Positions 23,591-35,900 of a DNA stretch of 64,000 bases are shown here, in pieces. Source of the DNA: Haliotis asinina (Eukaryota; Mollusca; Gastropoda; Lepetellida; Haliotidae); the NCBI RefSeq assembly GCF_037392515.1, contig NC_090291.1, positions 29,560,001 through 29,624,000 on the forward strand. The letters are read 5' to 3'. Below the pieces are notes generated by a model that worked only from the letters and a program-made list of their open reading frames with translations, was not told the origin of the DNA and made no database searches. Within the stretch, counting starts at the first letter, position 1, and every line of letters starts with the position of its first letter. The position numbers and the translations under genes were made by a program.

Positions 23591-24956
23591 ATGCCAGTTA
23601 GCCGATTTCACCCTTATCATGGACAAAACATAAGCCTGTCCCAAGACAACATGGTGGCATTTAGAGAAACAAGTTTTGCACATGCTTTGACGTTTAGTGA
23701 AAAGCCATTGAAACCAGGAGAAATATTTCTTGTTGAAATTGAGAAGAATGAACGAGGCTGGAGTGGCCACCTACGAATAGGCTTAACTCAGTTTAACCCA
23801 TGTCAACGGTTTGAACTTCCTCAGTATGCACTGCCAGACTTGGCAAATATGGGTAAATCGTGGATTTTTGCTGTGACAAAGACACATAACCGAGTCTACA
23901 CAGACAACCCAGACGACCCCAATTCTCAGCCTTATCAGTCTGTGCTGGGCTGCTCAGAGGTGATACACACGCCACTTGGCGCCATCAGTCGGAGCATGTT
24001 GCTGCCATTGAACCGACTACATCGTGGCATCGGTGGAGACTGTAATTGTGTGGCAGAGGACAAGTGTCGGAATAGTATACTGCCTACGGACGTGGGGAGT
24101 CGTATAGGAATCATGTACAAAGTTAAGGACAGTTCAGCTGATATGCACTTTATTATTAATGGCGAGGACCAGGGCCCGTCTGCTCGTGGGATTCCTTTTC
24201 GGGATGGACCAATATACGCAGTAGTTGATGTGTATGGTACAACCAAACAAGTTAGAATTGTTCAATTATATGGAGGTAAGCCACTTCATGTGTTGTGCTG
24301 GTTTGTTTTGTTGCTTTAGGGATTTTGGGTCAGTATGTGAAAGGGAGGAAAGATCAATTGAAAAATCAGTATGTTGCCAAAATTGTTCACAAAAATTTGA
24401 TGTTTTCAAGATTTTAGTGATGGTAGAAAAAACATGTTTTTCACTCTGATGCAGGGTTTGAATGTGTGTCATGTGTAAGTTGTTATATACACTCATTATT
24501 GAAGCATGGTCAGGACTAACTTTATTGTCTGTGTACACATGGTGTTCACTGCTTCGAGTTCCACGAACACCTTCAGAACACAGGGTACAACAGTGGTATG
24601 CAGATCTGTGAAATGACTTGTATGTTATTCTAAGTAACTGATCAAAGAATGTTCATTATCAGCCTTAGGCAGTTAGGTAGGCTAGTGATTAAACATTCAC
24701 TTGTTACACCAAAGACCCAGGTTCAATTCCCCACATGGGTACTCTGTGCGAAGCCCATTTCTGGTGTCCCCGGTGGTGGTATTGAGGGAATATTACTAAA
24801 AGCGGCATTATCAACCTTAATATATTTCTGTTTCTTTCAGTAACCTCCCTCCAGAATGCTTGTAGAGACCTTATTCTCCAGATGATCCGGAAAGAAGATG
24901 TCAGTCGATTGCCTTTACCACGAAAAATAGTCCAGTTTCTGCGCTATGAGATATAA
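23591..24956 (+). CDS. NEURL2: NEURL2, NHR-domain and SOCS-box ubiquitin ligase adaptor
   Basis: NEURL2 (Ozz) is a substrate adaptor for an Elongin B/C-cullin ubiquitin ligase. In mammals it acts in muscle, for example on beta-catenin. Coding exons are 23591-24275 and 24841-24956, with a GT-AG intron at phase 1, giving 266 aa (human 285). The NHR domain spans about residues 5-228 and shows FLVEIE, GWSGHLRIGL, SWIFAVTKTHNRV, MHFIINGEDQGPSARG and YAVVDVYGTTKQVRIVQLYG. Exon 2 is a complete SOCS box: BC box SLQNACRDLI followed by a cullin box with LPLP. I chose the ATG at 23591 because the protein matches the family from PVSRFHPYHG. A splice acceptor (TTTATTTCAG) ends at 23570, so a 5' exon exists upstream. 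The same frame is open back to an ATG at 23525, but that lies upstream of the acceptor and is probably not used. A tRNA-derived SINE sits in the intron. Confidence 0.95.
24665..24805 (+). repeat. SINE family B in the NEURL2 intron
   Basis: The plus-oriented tRNA-like head has a B box (GGTTCAATTCC near 24720), followed by GCGAAGCCCATTTCTGGTGT and AGGGAATATTACTAAAAGC. The CTCA tail is missing, and the copy ends about 36 bases before the exon 2 acceptor. Confidence 0.75.
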
Positions 24957-25374
24957 AAGCACGTGGTGTTTGATGATTATATAAGCAATACTATTTTCAT
25001 CCAACCCAAGAGGTTACAGATGACCCAAGTGCTGTTGTTACTATGGTTACCATAATCATGTTATGTTATTGTATTGGTCCTGGTTGTTTGGCTGTTGCAA
25101 TATGTTGTTTTACCTTAAGCAAGACTGAGAATAACTGATGTATTGTGGCTGAATGAATGACTTCATATGTCCTGTCTCTCGTCATTAAGTGTGTTCAAAG
25201 CCTGTCCAATAGGTTCAGTTAAATTATTCTAAGATTGAGAGGTATAAAGTAATGCCAGGAATGCTTGGAAAATGCTTTTGGCAATTATTTGATAATGGTT
25301 GATATTTGAGAGGCAAAATTCATATGTAGCTATTCATACCACCTCAAGGCTTGCCAAGGATATGTTTACCTTTA

Positions 25375-25655
25375 TCAGTGAGTGTTGATATAATTGATAC
25401 TAGTCGACACAAGGGTGAGATTCTATTTATCATCAAAAATAATTCTTTATTAGTTTTCAACAAAAATTGTATATCTCTGAACACAGTACTAGCATTGTAC
25501 TTGCAGTGCAGCAATGTCATAGCATTGTGATGTCATCAAGTTCATGATGTCATAGCACTGTCATGTCATTTTAAAAAGTCTACTGTCAAAACAATATCTC
25601 CTAGCAGATATCATATGATCTCACAAAACAGTATCGCTGTGGAACACAGTTTTGG
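25375..25655 (+). repeat. Dispersed repeat family C, copy 2
   Basis: Second copy of the family seen at 15829-16115, in the same orientation, 0.4 kb downstream of NEURL2. It contains several ATGTCAT units. Confidence 0.65.
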
Positions 25656-28600
25656 ATGGGAGACACTTCTAAGAAACAAACCATACTGTTATCAACCTGG
25701 CTGCCAGACAGGGTGACAGAGCTTATGTGACACTGGGGCAGAGCATGTCAGGGACCATCTCAAAATATCAAGTATCGGTATCAAGGGGTGTACCGAAATT
25801 ACAACGGGTGCAATTTGGCTTACGTTGGCTTGCATTCATTAACGCTGTCCTGCAGATAGTATTTGTCCTTGAGTTTGAGAAGATGGTCTGGAGCATTTTG
25901 GGACATTCCCCCCAGAAGAAACATACAGGAGCTTTTTAAGTCTGAAAGCTTATATGTGGTATTATTGTGAGCAAAAATATTCTTACAGTTATACCAGATC
26001 AGCTCAATTGAGCTCACAGTGCAGTACTTGTGTATGCAGAACTATGTGGCCTGTTTTGCAACTACTTTGTCAGTGCTGTACTGAATTGGCTTTTTGTGCT
26101 GCCAGATTTTTTCCATGAGCTGGGACATTGTTTCTGATTGCCTGAAATGGCACAAGACAGGAAGTGAGAAAATCATGCCACCAAACCAACTAGGTAGAGG
26201 CGGACTTGTACCATGCATGTGCTTTTATCACGTGTCAAATTCATCAAAAAGCTTTTTCCAAGTATTTCCAGCATTACTGTGGTGATACAGTTAGGCGGCG
26301 ATACACTATACATATACCCATAATATCAAGATACAATTTGTATCTAAATACAGTACTTTTATTTCCTAAGTTATTTTGTTTTTCTTTTTGCAGGTCATAC
26401 TACTCAAATTATTTCTTTTCATATTACAAATAGGAATTATGGTATGTTGTAAGGATGAAGAAGCTAGGAGTCACTTTTGCCTATTCTGTTCATTGGTCAC
26501 CAGGAAATCCTAGAGAATCTGTGTAACCTGGTTCTTGAACGGTTTCTACTATTTTTTACATGTTTTTGTGTCAATATTACTGGTAATGAATTTCATGTAT
26601 TGTGATACTGGAGTGGTAAATCAATGTATTGGCAGACTTGTATTGCGGTACCATAATGTATTGACATATCATTACACCACAACTATCAGCTTGATCTTAA
26701 ATATCATGACACAAAAATTTCGTGATTTACAGTAAATTCCTTCTAGTCACAAAATAGAAAATTAAAAAAAATGATATAGGGCAGTATACAAAGAGTATGA
26801 TTAGAACTAGTGTTTGGAATTGGTTAAAATCACACAATTAATGATTGCTTCACTACCAACAAACAATCATCGAAAACGGTTTTGCATCCTATTTTAGATT
26901 TTCCTATCCAGGTTGTTGCAGATATGTATGACATGATGCAACTTGCTACTTAAAGTGATGACTAATATATCATGAACATACACTTCCTAGTGTCTTCACG
27001 AAATACTCAGTCATGACTCTTCAGATAGTGAAATGAGTTTTTTAAGAGTTAAACAAGCTTTCAGGCCCTGACCACTTTGAAGATATGTTCCTTGTCAAGT
27101 GTTTCAAAGACTATAACAGTTGTTCCCAAATCTCGTTTGTTTTCAATTATGAGAAAAAAACAATTGATTGCTTCAGTCAGTGATACCAATCTTCGATTAT
27201 TTCAACTAATTGGAACACCACTAATTAGAACTATTTCTGACTTGTAGATGTGGAAGAAAGAACATCAAACATATTTGAAAATGTTTTTAGTTGTTATGAA
27301 TGGTCTGCACAAAAAGGAACTCACACTTTTTTTTTGACTTGTACGAACAGATCAGACCTATGGTGAAGACTTTCATAAAACCTATCTAACTGAATTTCAC
27401 GGAGTGTTTTTCTAATTTATTTGACATAGCAGGTCATTGACCCAATCTAATTATCTTGAGAGATGGAAACTGATAATGGCAGTTAAGATATCTGGTGAAA
27501 TTTTAGTTGTCACAGTCTTGCTCAGTCCAAGTTTCTTGAAGAAGTATGTCCAACAAGAGCGAAGTTGGTCACACAGAAATCAAACATGGTTGATAACTTA
27601 CTCCTAACCTAAATATTTTTCTTAACATTGTAATTTCACCTGTACAACTTACTCCTAACCTAAATATTTTTCTTAACGTTGTAATTTCACCTGTACAACT
27701 AGTTCATGAAACATATACCATGTTTAAGTTATTTATGATCTACGAATTATTAAGAAGATATATTGTAAGAAATTGCTTATATTTTATTATTTTGTTAGAT
27801 TTTGTAAACTATTGATGACAGCGGATGGATAGTGTTTGTATATTACGATTGCAGAATGCTTTAAAAAATAGAATAATTACAATAGTTATAGTAGCTTTTG
27901 GAGGGATCATCTAGAGTTTTGGAATGTTTATAACTTACATTAATTCCTGGATGGCAAATTCTATCTGGACAAAATGGAATTTTACAATCAACGTTTTTTA
28001 GGATGACAATTGCACTTCCGACAACTGCTGCTGAAAACAGAAAAGGTTCTATCAAAGAATGCATTAATTTCATCGTGAATCTTCATAGATTGTTTGGTAC
28101 TATAGTATTTATTTTAGTGCAGTATGGTACTTGTAGATATCTTGTAAAGGCAGTACTCTGTCCCCCAAAGAACCAGGACCCAAGGTGATGAATGTTGACG
28201 AATTTCCATGAACTATTTGTGCACTGTCCCTCTCCAAGTTGAAAGTGTCAATGGTGTCACAAGTGAAAGGTTGTAATTGAAAAATTACAAAAGCATATAA
28301 ACATATATCCATGTTTGTTGTATATTCAACCACATAAATTCTTGCTGCAAACAAGGGTACGTTGAGTATTGACCTGACAACTGACCGGTATTAGCTTGTA
28401 TTAGTACTACCCACTGGCACTTACCATTGTGAGTGAAGGGGCACCAGGTTGTCTGTGATCATTGTGCAAAGGGTGAAGCACATGCGTCTTATGAGCAAGA
28501 TGTGTGCTGCTTTGCACAGAATCAATTTCATTGTCATCCACTGCATGTGCACTAGCCTATGTCTGCTCTCCCTTTCACAAACCAAATGGGTTTGCACACT

Positions 28601-28719
28601 GTTGTGCAAGTCTACTTCTCATAAACGCATTCTCTATGCCAATCCTTGTTTGCCAGTAGTTGTACAGACTACCACTCCAATGGCATCCCCCCACACCCTT
28701 AAAATGACCACGTCCTAGC
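25656..28719. other. NEURL2 3' flank, nothing recognised
   Basis: The NEURL2 3' UTR must begin at 24957, but no convincing poly(A) signal close by was identified. Only the 51-bp duplication at 27595 stands out. Confidence 0.35.
27595..27700. repeat. Tandem duplication, 51-bp unit x2
   Basis: AACTTACTCCTAACCTAAAT and the following 31 bases are repeated at once, with one mismatch (ACATTG versus ACGTTG). A recent local duplication in the NEURL2-CTU2 spacer. Confidence 0.85.
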
Positions 28720-28845
28720 CAGTTGCGTAGTGCAGCACTCATGCTGTTGATCACTGGATTGCCTGGTTCAGGTTGTCTGTACAGACAGCTGTCTAATAGC
28801 TGGAATATTGTCAAGTGTGGCTTGAAAGTAAACTCAGTGTTTTCT
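28720..28845 (+). repeat. SINE family A, partial
   Basis: GCTGTTGATCACTGGATTGC, then AATAGCTGGAATATTGTCAAG, then AAAGTAAACTCA. This is the 3' half of the family in sense orientation. Confidence 0.6.
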
Positions 28846-29224
28846 CAACAGTTGTGCTAACAGAAAGTGGCATTGAGTCCAGAATTCTATTACAACAGTA
28901 TTTCACTACATGGATTATTAAGGACAATCTGTTAATGACAAGATGGTGTTGTGGGGGGACAGCTCAGCAATATAACACCTTCAATACAAACACAGCTACG
29001 ATATCACAGTGGTTGAAATTTAGGAGACAATGACAACTAACAACATAATGGCTAGATCTTCTCAAAGCTATTAATGATGAGCCTGAAAGCATATGTGAAG
29101 CTGTACATTGACAAGTTACCATTCCTGAGACCCTTTTGGCAAGGGAGAGAGTACTGAAGTACTCGGCTGTAATTACAAAGCCTACCAGTATGTACAATAG
29201 TTTGGGAACAAACAAAAGATAATA

Positions 29225-29946
29225 TATTATGGTCTGGCAGTTTATTTTGCATGTGCATAAGAAGATAACATAAAAGACACTTGTACATAGTTTTATGAAT
29301 TGAATGTCAGACTCAATTCATTTTCTTTCATGTCACATTGTCTCAGTATATCACAGCACATAAGCTTAGTGTGGCTGGATTGCTGGGAGTTATGCAGGTG
29401 GTAAAGTGTACAAACAAAAAACCCACAAGCATAGAAATGATGCTGACACACCAATCATGACATCATCCTAGAAGATCCTTGCAACGAAGGGAGATCACTC
29501 TGGAGCACCTTAGACAACTAGGTTCCTAGTAACCCTGCATTTACCTGTTAATAAGATAACCAGAGAAGGCCATACCAGCTTAATCTGTCCAAAAGTTAAC
29601 AATAACGTCAGTGTAGAACTAATATTTTACTGGTTTTATATCAATGTTTTTAAAATCAATGAAAGTGATCCTAATAGAAATGTGATGATTTGAGGCAAGT
29701 GTTTTGTTTCACAACACTTTCAACAGTACTTCAGTGACCAATCCAGCCGGAGGGAAGTCCAACTGATGGACATCAATGACATCTGAGCATGAGTGTGGTG
29801 TTGAGACCCAAGGACTATCACCAGGATCACTGAAAAGCACCATCAACCAATGGTCCACATTTCCCCCAGTCAATTCACAGTGATCAGCTGCTTAGTACAC
29901 AGTGAAAGACATTGTCCACCTTGGTCCCTGTAATATTCAGATGTCA
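29225..29946 (-). other. Probable CTU2 3' UTR with poly(A) signal
   Basis: This gene-free stretch follows the CTU2 stop codon. AATAAA on the minus strand (plus-strand TTTATT at 29241-29246) would give a 3' UTR of about 0.7 kb. No repeat was recognised inside it. Confidence 0.4.
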
Positions 29947-32900
29947 TCAACTGTCACCATCAATCAGGAAGTCCTGGATGTCCTTTCTCATCCTCATCCT
30001 GAAAACAAAATTATCAGCTATGATAAGATGACCATGGACAACACCCCAAAACATATACAACCAAACATCATAGTGTCACAATATTAGGAACCTATAAAAA
30101 GGCTTTGAGTCATATAAAAAAAGTGTAAAACGATGATTCAGTTTGGATAAAGCAGTGCAGGGATTGAACTTTAAGATGACTGTGAGTCTGACACATCAAA
30201 GGTCAACACAATGATGTCTGTAACAGTCAAACACTGATACTTTTAATGTCCTAAACTTATACTTTCATCATTTCGCCTCAGCCTCTGAGAGAGTTAGCTG
30301 TCTAGATGAGGATGATGACCCTGTGCCACAGTTCACAGCATACAATCGCATCCCTTCACAGAACTAGAAACATATCTTCATGCTATTTTGCCCAATGTTT
30401 GTTTCTTTGTTTGTCTGTACTGTGTCCATGCTAGTGGGTTTCACCAAACGTCCCAAACCTGCTCCTACTAAGGCCTTCCTCCAACAATACGACAACCTAT
30501 GACACTACTGAAATAGTATTCAAACTGTCATTTAATGCCACTCCTTCACACACACAATTCCTCCCATCATACCTGTTGATCCGTGAGGTAGCTTCATAGA
30601 TCACATGACTTGGTAACTGTGACACATCAGTCTGAAAAATATCACTAATGAGTTCATACCTCTACTCTCAGTGATGGGCGGTAAGTAGCCTTGTGGTTCA
30701 AGCATTCGTCATGCCAGGGTTCAATTCCCATATGGGTACAGCATGTGAAGCCCATTTCTGATGTCATAACCATAATATTGCTAGAATACTGCTAAAAACA
30801 CTACAAAACCAAACTAACTCACTCACTATTCTTAATGGAAATGTATCATGGTTTTTGGTCATATCAAGCAAATATCGCTTACACTGTTATTATCCCTGAT
30901 AAAATAAAGACTTTACATAGTTTCTATGCATCACAGATAATATTAATTGTGTGTCTCCACCATTATTACACAAGTATCTGAATATCCTACAGATCTGATC
31001 ATCTCACATATTTTAATGCATACCATGTCTTTCACTGTCAGCCTGCATCCATAACACAGGGTTTTGATCACATCAGTGTTGTGCAAACTGCAAAATAAAG
31101 ACAAACATTGCAATCCTTGAACAATAGTTCTCATTGTCTGTAATTCTATGCACATCATAACTATTACATGAGTGCCACAAACCCTGTATTTGTGACTGAA
31201 GTCACACTAAAACTTACTACACCGTGAGATTTCCAGCAGACGTTCTTTTTGCAGTCAACTATACACAATTAGTTGTACCTGCACAAGCACACTTTCACCA
31301 GTCCATTCAGTATTACACTTCGTCTTCATATTCACCAGCTTTAGTAGTATTACTCTCTGGAATATGTACACAGGAGTACAGAGAATTCATCATTGTTAAC
31401 TGGTCACATAATGAAGAGTCAAAGTAGCCACTGTGGTCATCACTTGACACACTATCAGCATTCTAAAGACAGGCATAGCAGTAGTTGATTGCAACCGACT
31501 CAATAACACCATATTCCTCAACCAAATTTCACTCAGTGATACATATACTAACACAACCTATTTGAGGTGACTTGTATATTTATTGTTAACATTCTTGCAT
31601 GCTTCCAGAGATTAGCCTCCCAATACCCCACTGCTCCAGGTAGGAGAAAGGCATGCAGTGCACAATTCCAACAAAGCACATGTAGACATCTCATGTGTAA
31701 CTATGTGGCCATGTTAAAACACTTAAGTAATTTCTAAAATTGTTTCCACTTATAGCAACCTCAAAAGAGAATAGCATCTTTTGAACCAACTCATGGCCAA
31801 TGGAAGTGAATGACTTACTGGTTTGTACCAGCTACAGTTTATAACTAATGTAAATATCATTATCCTGTAGTATATCAGGATTATTGAGAATAATGTCTGA
31901 TGTTGGGCCAGTCTTCAGTCTCAATAAACAAGCAGTATGACAAATGTTTCACCTGTTGACCTTAGATGACTGACAGCTCCCATCACCTTCACCACAACAG
32001 CCTGTGGTTTTACTTCCTGGGTCACAGCCTCTCTTTGATAACATGTCGGAGAACTCCACTGCACGCAAAGCCGATGCTTCACCTACATTTGTATCTAGAG
32101 GGGACTGGTGATGAGAAAATAACAGGGTTAGCATAGTAGGCTTCAGTGAGTCAAAGAAAATCTAGAAAAGTCTCAGTACACAAATGAGATGGTTCTCAAT
32201 TATAACTATTATTTTATAAAACTGTTAAATGCTTGGGTTTTAATCTAAACATTATTTAACTCGAAGCATTTTGACAAAATGTGGAAGGTAGCTGGTAAAC
32301 TCAAACATCTGGACTGCTATTGTAATCCAAATTGGTACAGTCGAGGACTCACATGACACAGGACACAGATGTCCTCTGTTCTGGTCCTTCCAACACTGTC
32401 CAGTTTGCCTGCTGTCCTGAAACATGTAAAGTGTTCATCCTTTATCACCAAACACAAAGTTTATCCCATCCACTGAAAAGAAATCAGAAACCCAGGTTTG
32501 TGCTCAGTTATTTGTGTCAGCAGGTGATTGTTTTAGATTCTTATTTTAACTGAATGGTATTATCAATAGTTATCTCCCTTAATTCTTGCACTCATTTACA
32601 GTTACTGATTGGGCTGGGTGAGAGATATAGAACAGGCTTGTGGCCATTTTCCCACTCTCAACAACTACTGCACAACATGCTCTGTCTATAGGTATAACTC
32701 AAGAAGCAACATGAGAATTTTCCTGTCAGTGTTGACAATGTGTTACATATATGTACCATGATATATTACAGACAGTGTCAATGTGTTACATATCTTGTAA
32801 TATTACCAACAGTGTTGATGTGTTACATATCTTGTAATTATTGCCAACAGTGTCGATGTGTTACATACCTTGTAATATTACGACAGTGTCGATGTGTTAC

Positions 32901-35900
32901 ATACCTTGTAATATTACCGACAGTGTCAATGTGTTACATACCTTGTAATATTACTAACAGTGGAGGGGAACTCAGCCTGGAGTCCAGTCACAAAACACTC
33001 AGTCAGGTGGTCAATGCTGGACCCTCTTTGAGCCTTGAACAAACATCAAGTGAGATGAAATGAGGTAAAAATCATGTCCCATTACTTACTGCACATATAT
33101 ATATAGCTCAGCTTGCACATGATTCTGTATATAATTGTGTTTTACCCGTGTTGTGAGTGTAGGGACAAAGATGGACTCCACCCCGTGTAGAGAGTTGTAC
33201 ATGGCCACCTCTTTAGACGTCACCTCCCTGGAAAGTCACAAACACTGTTAGATCTTGATGTTATGAAACAGACAATAGAGGAAACTGTTCATCACACAAT
33301 AAATCACTGTAGCCAGATTACATCAGTCTCACTGCCTTGAAAGGCTTACTCTCTTTGCAGTGTAAATTCTCTAACAGATGGCAGTGAGATTTTTCTCATT
33401 CACATACTGTCTGCAACGACAGTGTGATGATAGTTTGTGAGCTATACTGTTTAGTGTCACCCTAACCCCAAACCTTACCCTAAACCTAAACCTAAACCTA
33501 AACCTTCACCTTAACCTAAACCCAACCCTAAACCGAACCACAAGTAAACTCGCATGCTTTCAAACATCGCTGAAGGTATCTGGTATTCTGTAGTTTTACC
33601 AATAATTTCAGCACTATTTTATAGCTGGGAACATCAGAACGAACTGCACATGTTGTAGCCATATGGGTGTTTAGTGTGATGAATGGACAAGTAACTACTA
33701 GGCTACCCCGCAACAGGAAGATGTTATGAAACTCACCTTATCGGTCTGACAAACATGATATCACCATGGCGGTCATCTGCAAAACACTGAAACACAGTAC
33801 CAGTATCAGACACTTACATGATTACAAAAATAATAGAACTTCAAAATCATTTGTCCCATACAGCATAAATCCTGTGAATCTTCCTAAAAAATTGTAACAG
33901 AGAAATCTATGATGAAGCATGTGTGATTATTATATCATATACTTAGATTATGTTATGATTCCTTATTATATTCTGATTAGTTTGACATTGTGGATGTGTA
34001 CTTTAAATTATTTGCTGTTGTATGGTTTGTATTGGCTCTTTGAATGCACGACAAAATTCTCTTGCAGGACAATTAAGTTTATCTTATCTTATCTTATCAT
34101 TTGTTAATATCATGTAACTACTGCTGCTGCTACTACTATTACTACCAAAAATGCTGTCATACAGTTGGAATATTGCAACAAACAAACTACCAGGAATATT
34201 TTGGTGGAAACAAGGCACTGTACTCAGTAACTGTCAACTTACCGTGTCAGCAGACACTTGTCCTCCCCGTCCTTGACCTATGTCTGACAGGATGCGTATT
34301 GCCAGACGACTGGACGTGTCAGCTAGCATCACCTTGCTGTAACTATAGCGATGAGCTATGGTTGTTAGTAGTTGGTTTCTGTAAGGAAAACAGGCAGGCA
34401 TATCTTACTACAACCATCCAATCACAACCAGATGTATACACATTGCTGCTGCAACCATAGTGACATCACATGAACAGATGAAAAGAGGTAAGTACACATT
34501 ATCATCAGTGTTAATCTTCATGCCTACTTAATGTACAAAAAGCTTTGATACCTGAGTTTCTTAACATAATCTTCCTTGGCTGTTGTCGATTTGATGCTTT
34601 TGAAGATGTCTGCAAGTCTCTTATCATTCTTTGCTCTGTTGTAAGTCTCAAGACCCTCTTCGCTGTCAAGGCACCAACATGGAGAATGACCTTCACTAGC
34701 GTTCTGTGCACCACTTCCACCTGGCAAATCCAGAGCCTGAAACACCATCAGTACTGTTCATGATTAGAGTTGTGACGATACATCGTAGTATCGATAATCG
34801 TGATACTTTTTCCGACAATAAATGTATCGATATTTTTTTCCATATCATGATGTGTATCATCGACTTTAAAATTGTTTGTTTTCACTAGAAATTGATGGTT
34901 CTGTCAAAATTTACACTGATATTTTATATCAAAATATACGGTTTTAAAGAAAAAAACTAAGAATAGCATATCGTTATGTGCATCGAATCGAATCGTATCC
35001 TTCCAGGATATTGCGATACATATCGTATCGTGAATTTTCCATATCGTCACACCTCTATTCATGATACCATCAACTTTCAAAAGTGCCCTCATCTGCAGTG
35101 ACTTCATCATCACACTGTGACACAGTATGGCCCAATCAGAAACTTGCCCTTTGTCTTGCCCAGACCTTGTTCATTCATTTTCATGCCTAGGACTAAAATA
35201 TCATTTCCTCCTACATCATGGTTCCAAAGGATACATTGCAAAACTGGGTTTGTTTTCAGAAATTAACTCCAGTCTTACTCAAGTGTAAGGCAACAAGTGT
35301 AACAGTATGTGATGAAACATAACTTATTCTATGAGTTCATATAGGAATTGTTAAAGATAGTCCAAAAAACACTGGATACCATAATCCTCTCTGTACTTAG
35401 TCAGGTGAGCTAACACCTGCAAACTACTACAATACAAAGACACATGAAGACCAACATCAATGCATGAAGACCAATGTTTCATGAAGACCTACACGGCTTC
35501 TACGATAAAAGGCTCATTACCCACACAGCTGCATGATAACTCATTCTATTACATTACAAGGCTACAAAAAGATCCAGACTGCTTCATATAGACTCAGGCT
35601 GCTGTGTCTGCATTGAAACCTACAATGTTACATTTTGACTTACAATCCTGCATGCAAACCCACATTCCTGCATGTAAAATGCTGCATGAATACCAATACA
35701 TGTACCACTGAATGAAGGCCCTGCTGCATGAAGACCTATACCACTGCATGCTTATGCATACTCCTGTATGAAGACCTAGACAGCAGCATGAAAACTCATA
35801 CCATTGTATGAAGAAAAAGAGTGCAATGTGAAGACCAAGAAAGAAGCATGAAGACCCATACAACTGCATGAAGACCTAGACGGCAGAATAAAGACTCTAA

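Noticed and set aside
32740-33063. Plus-strand 107-codon open frame with repeated CVTYLVI units
   Set aside because: It is the opposite-strand shadow of the 37-base minisatellite and CTU2 exon 10.
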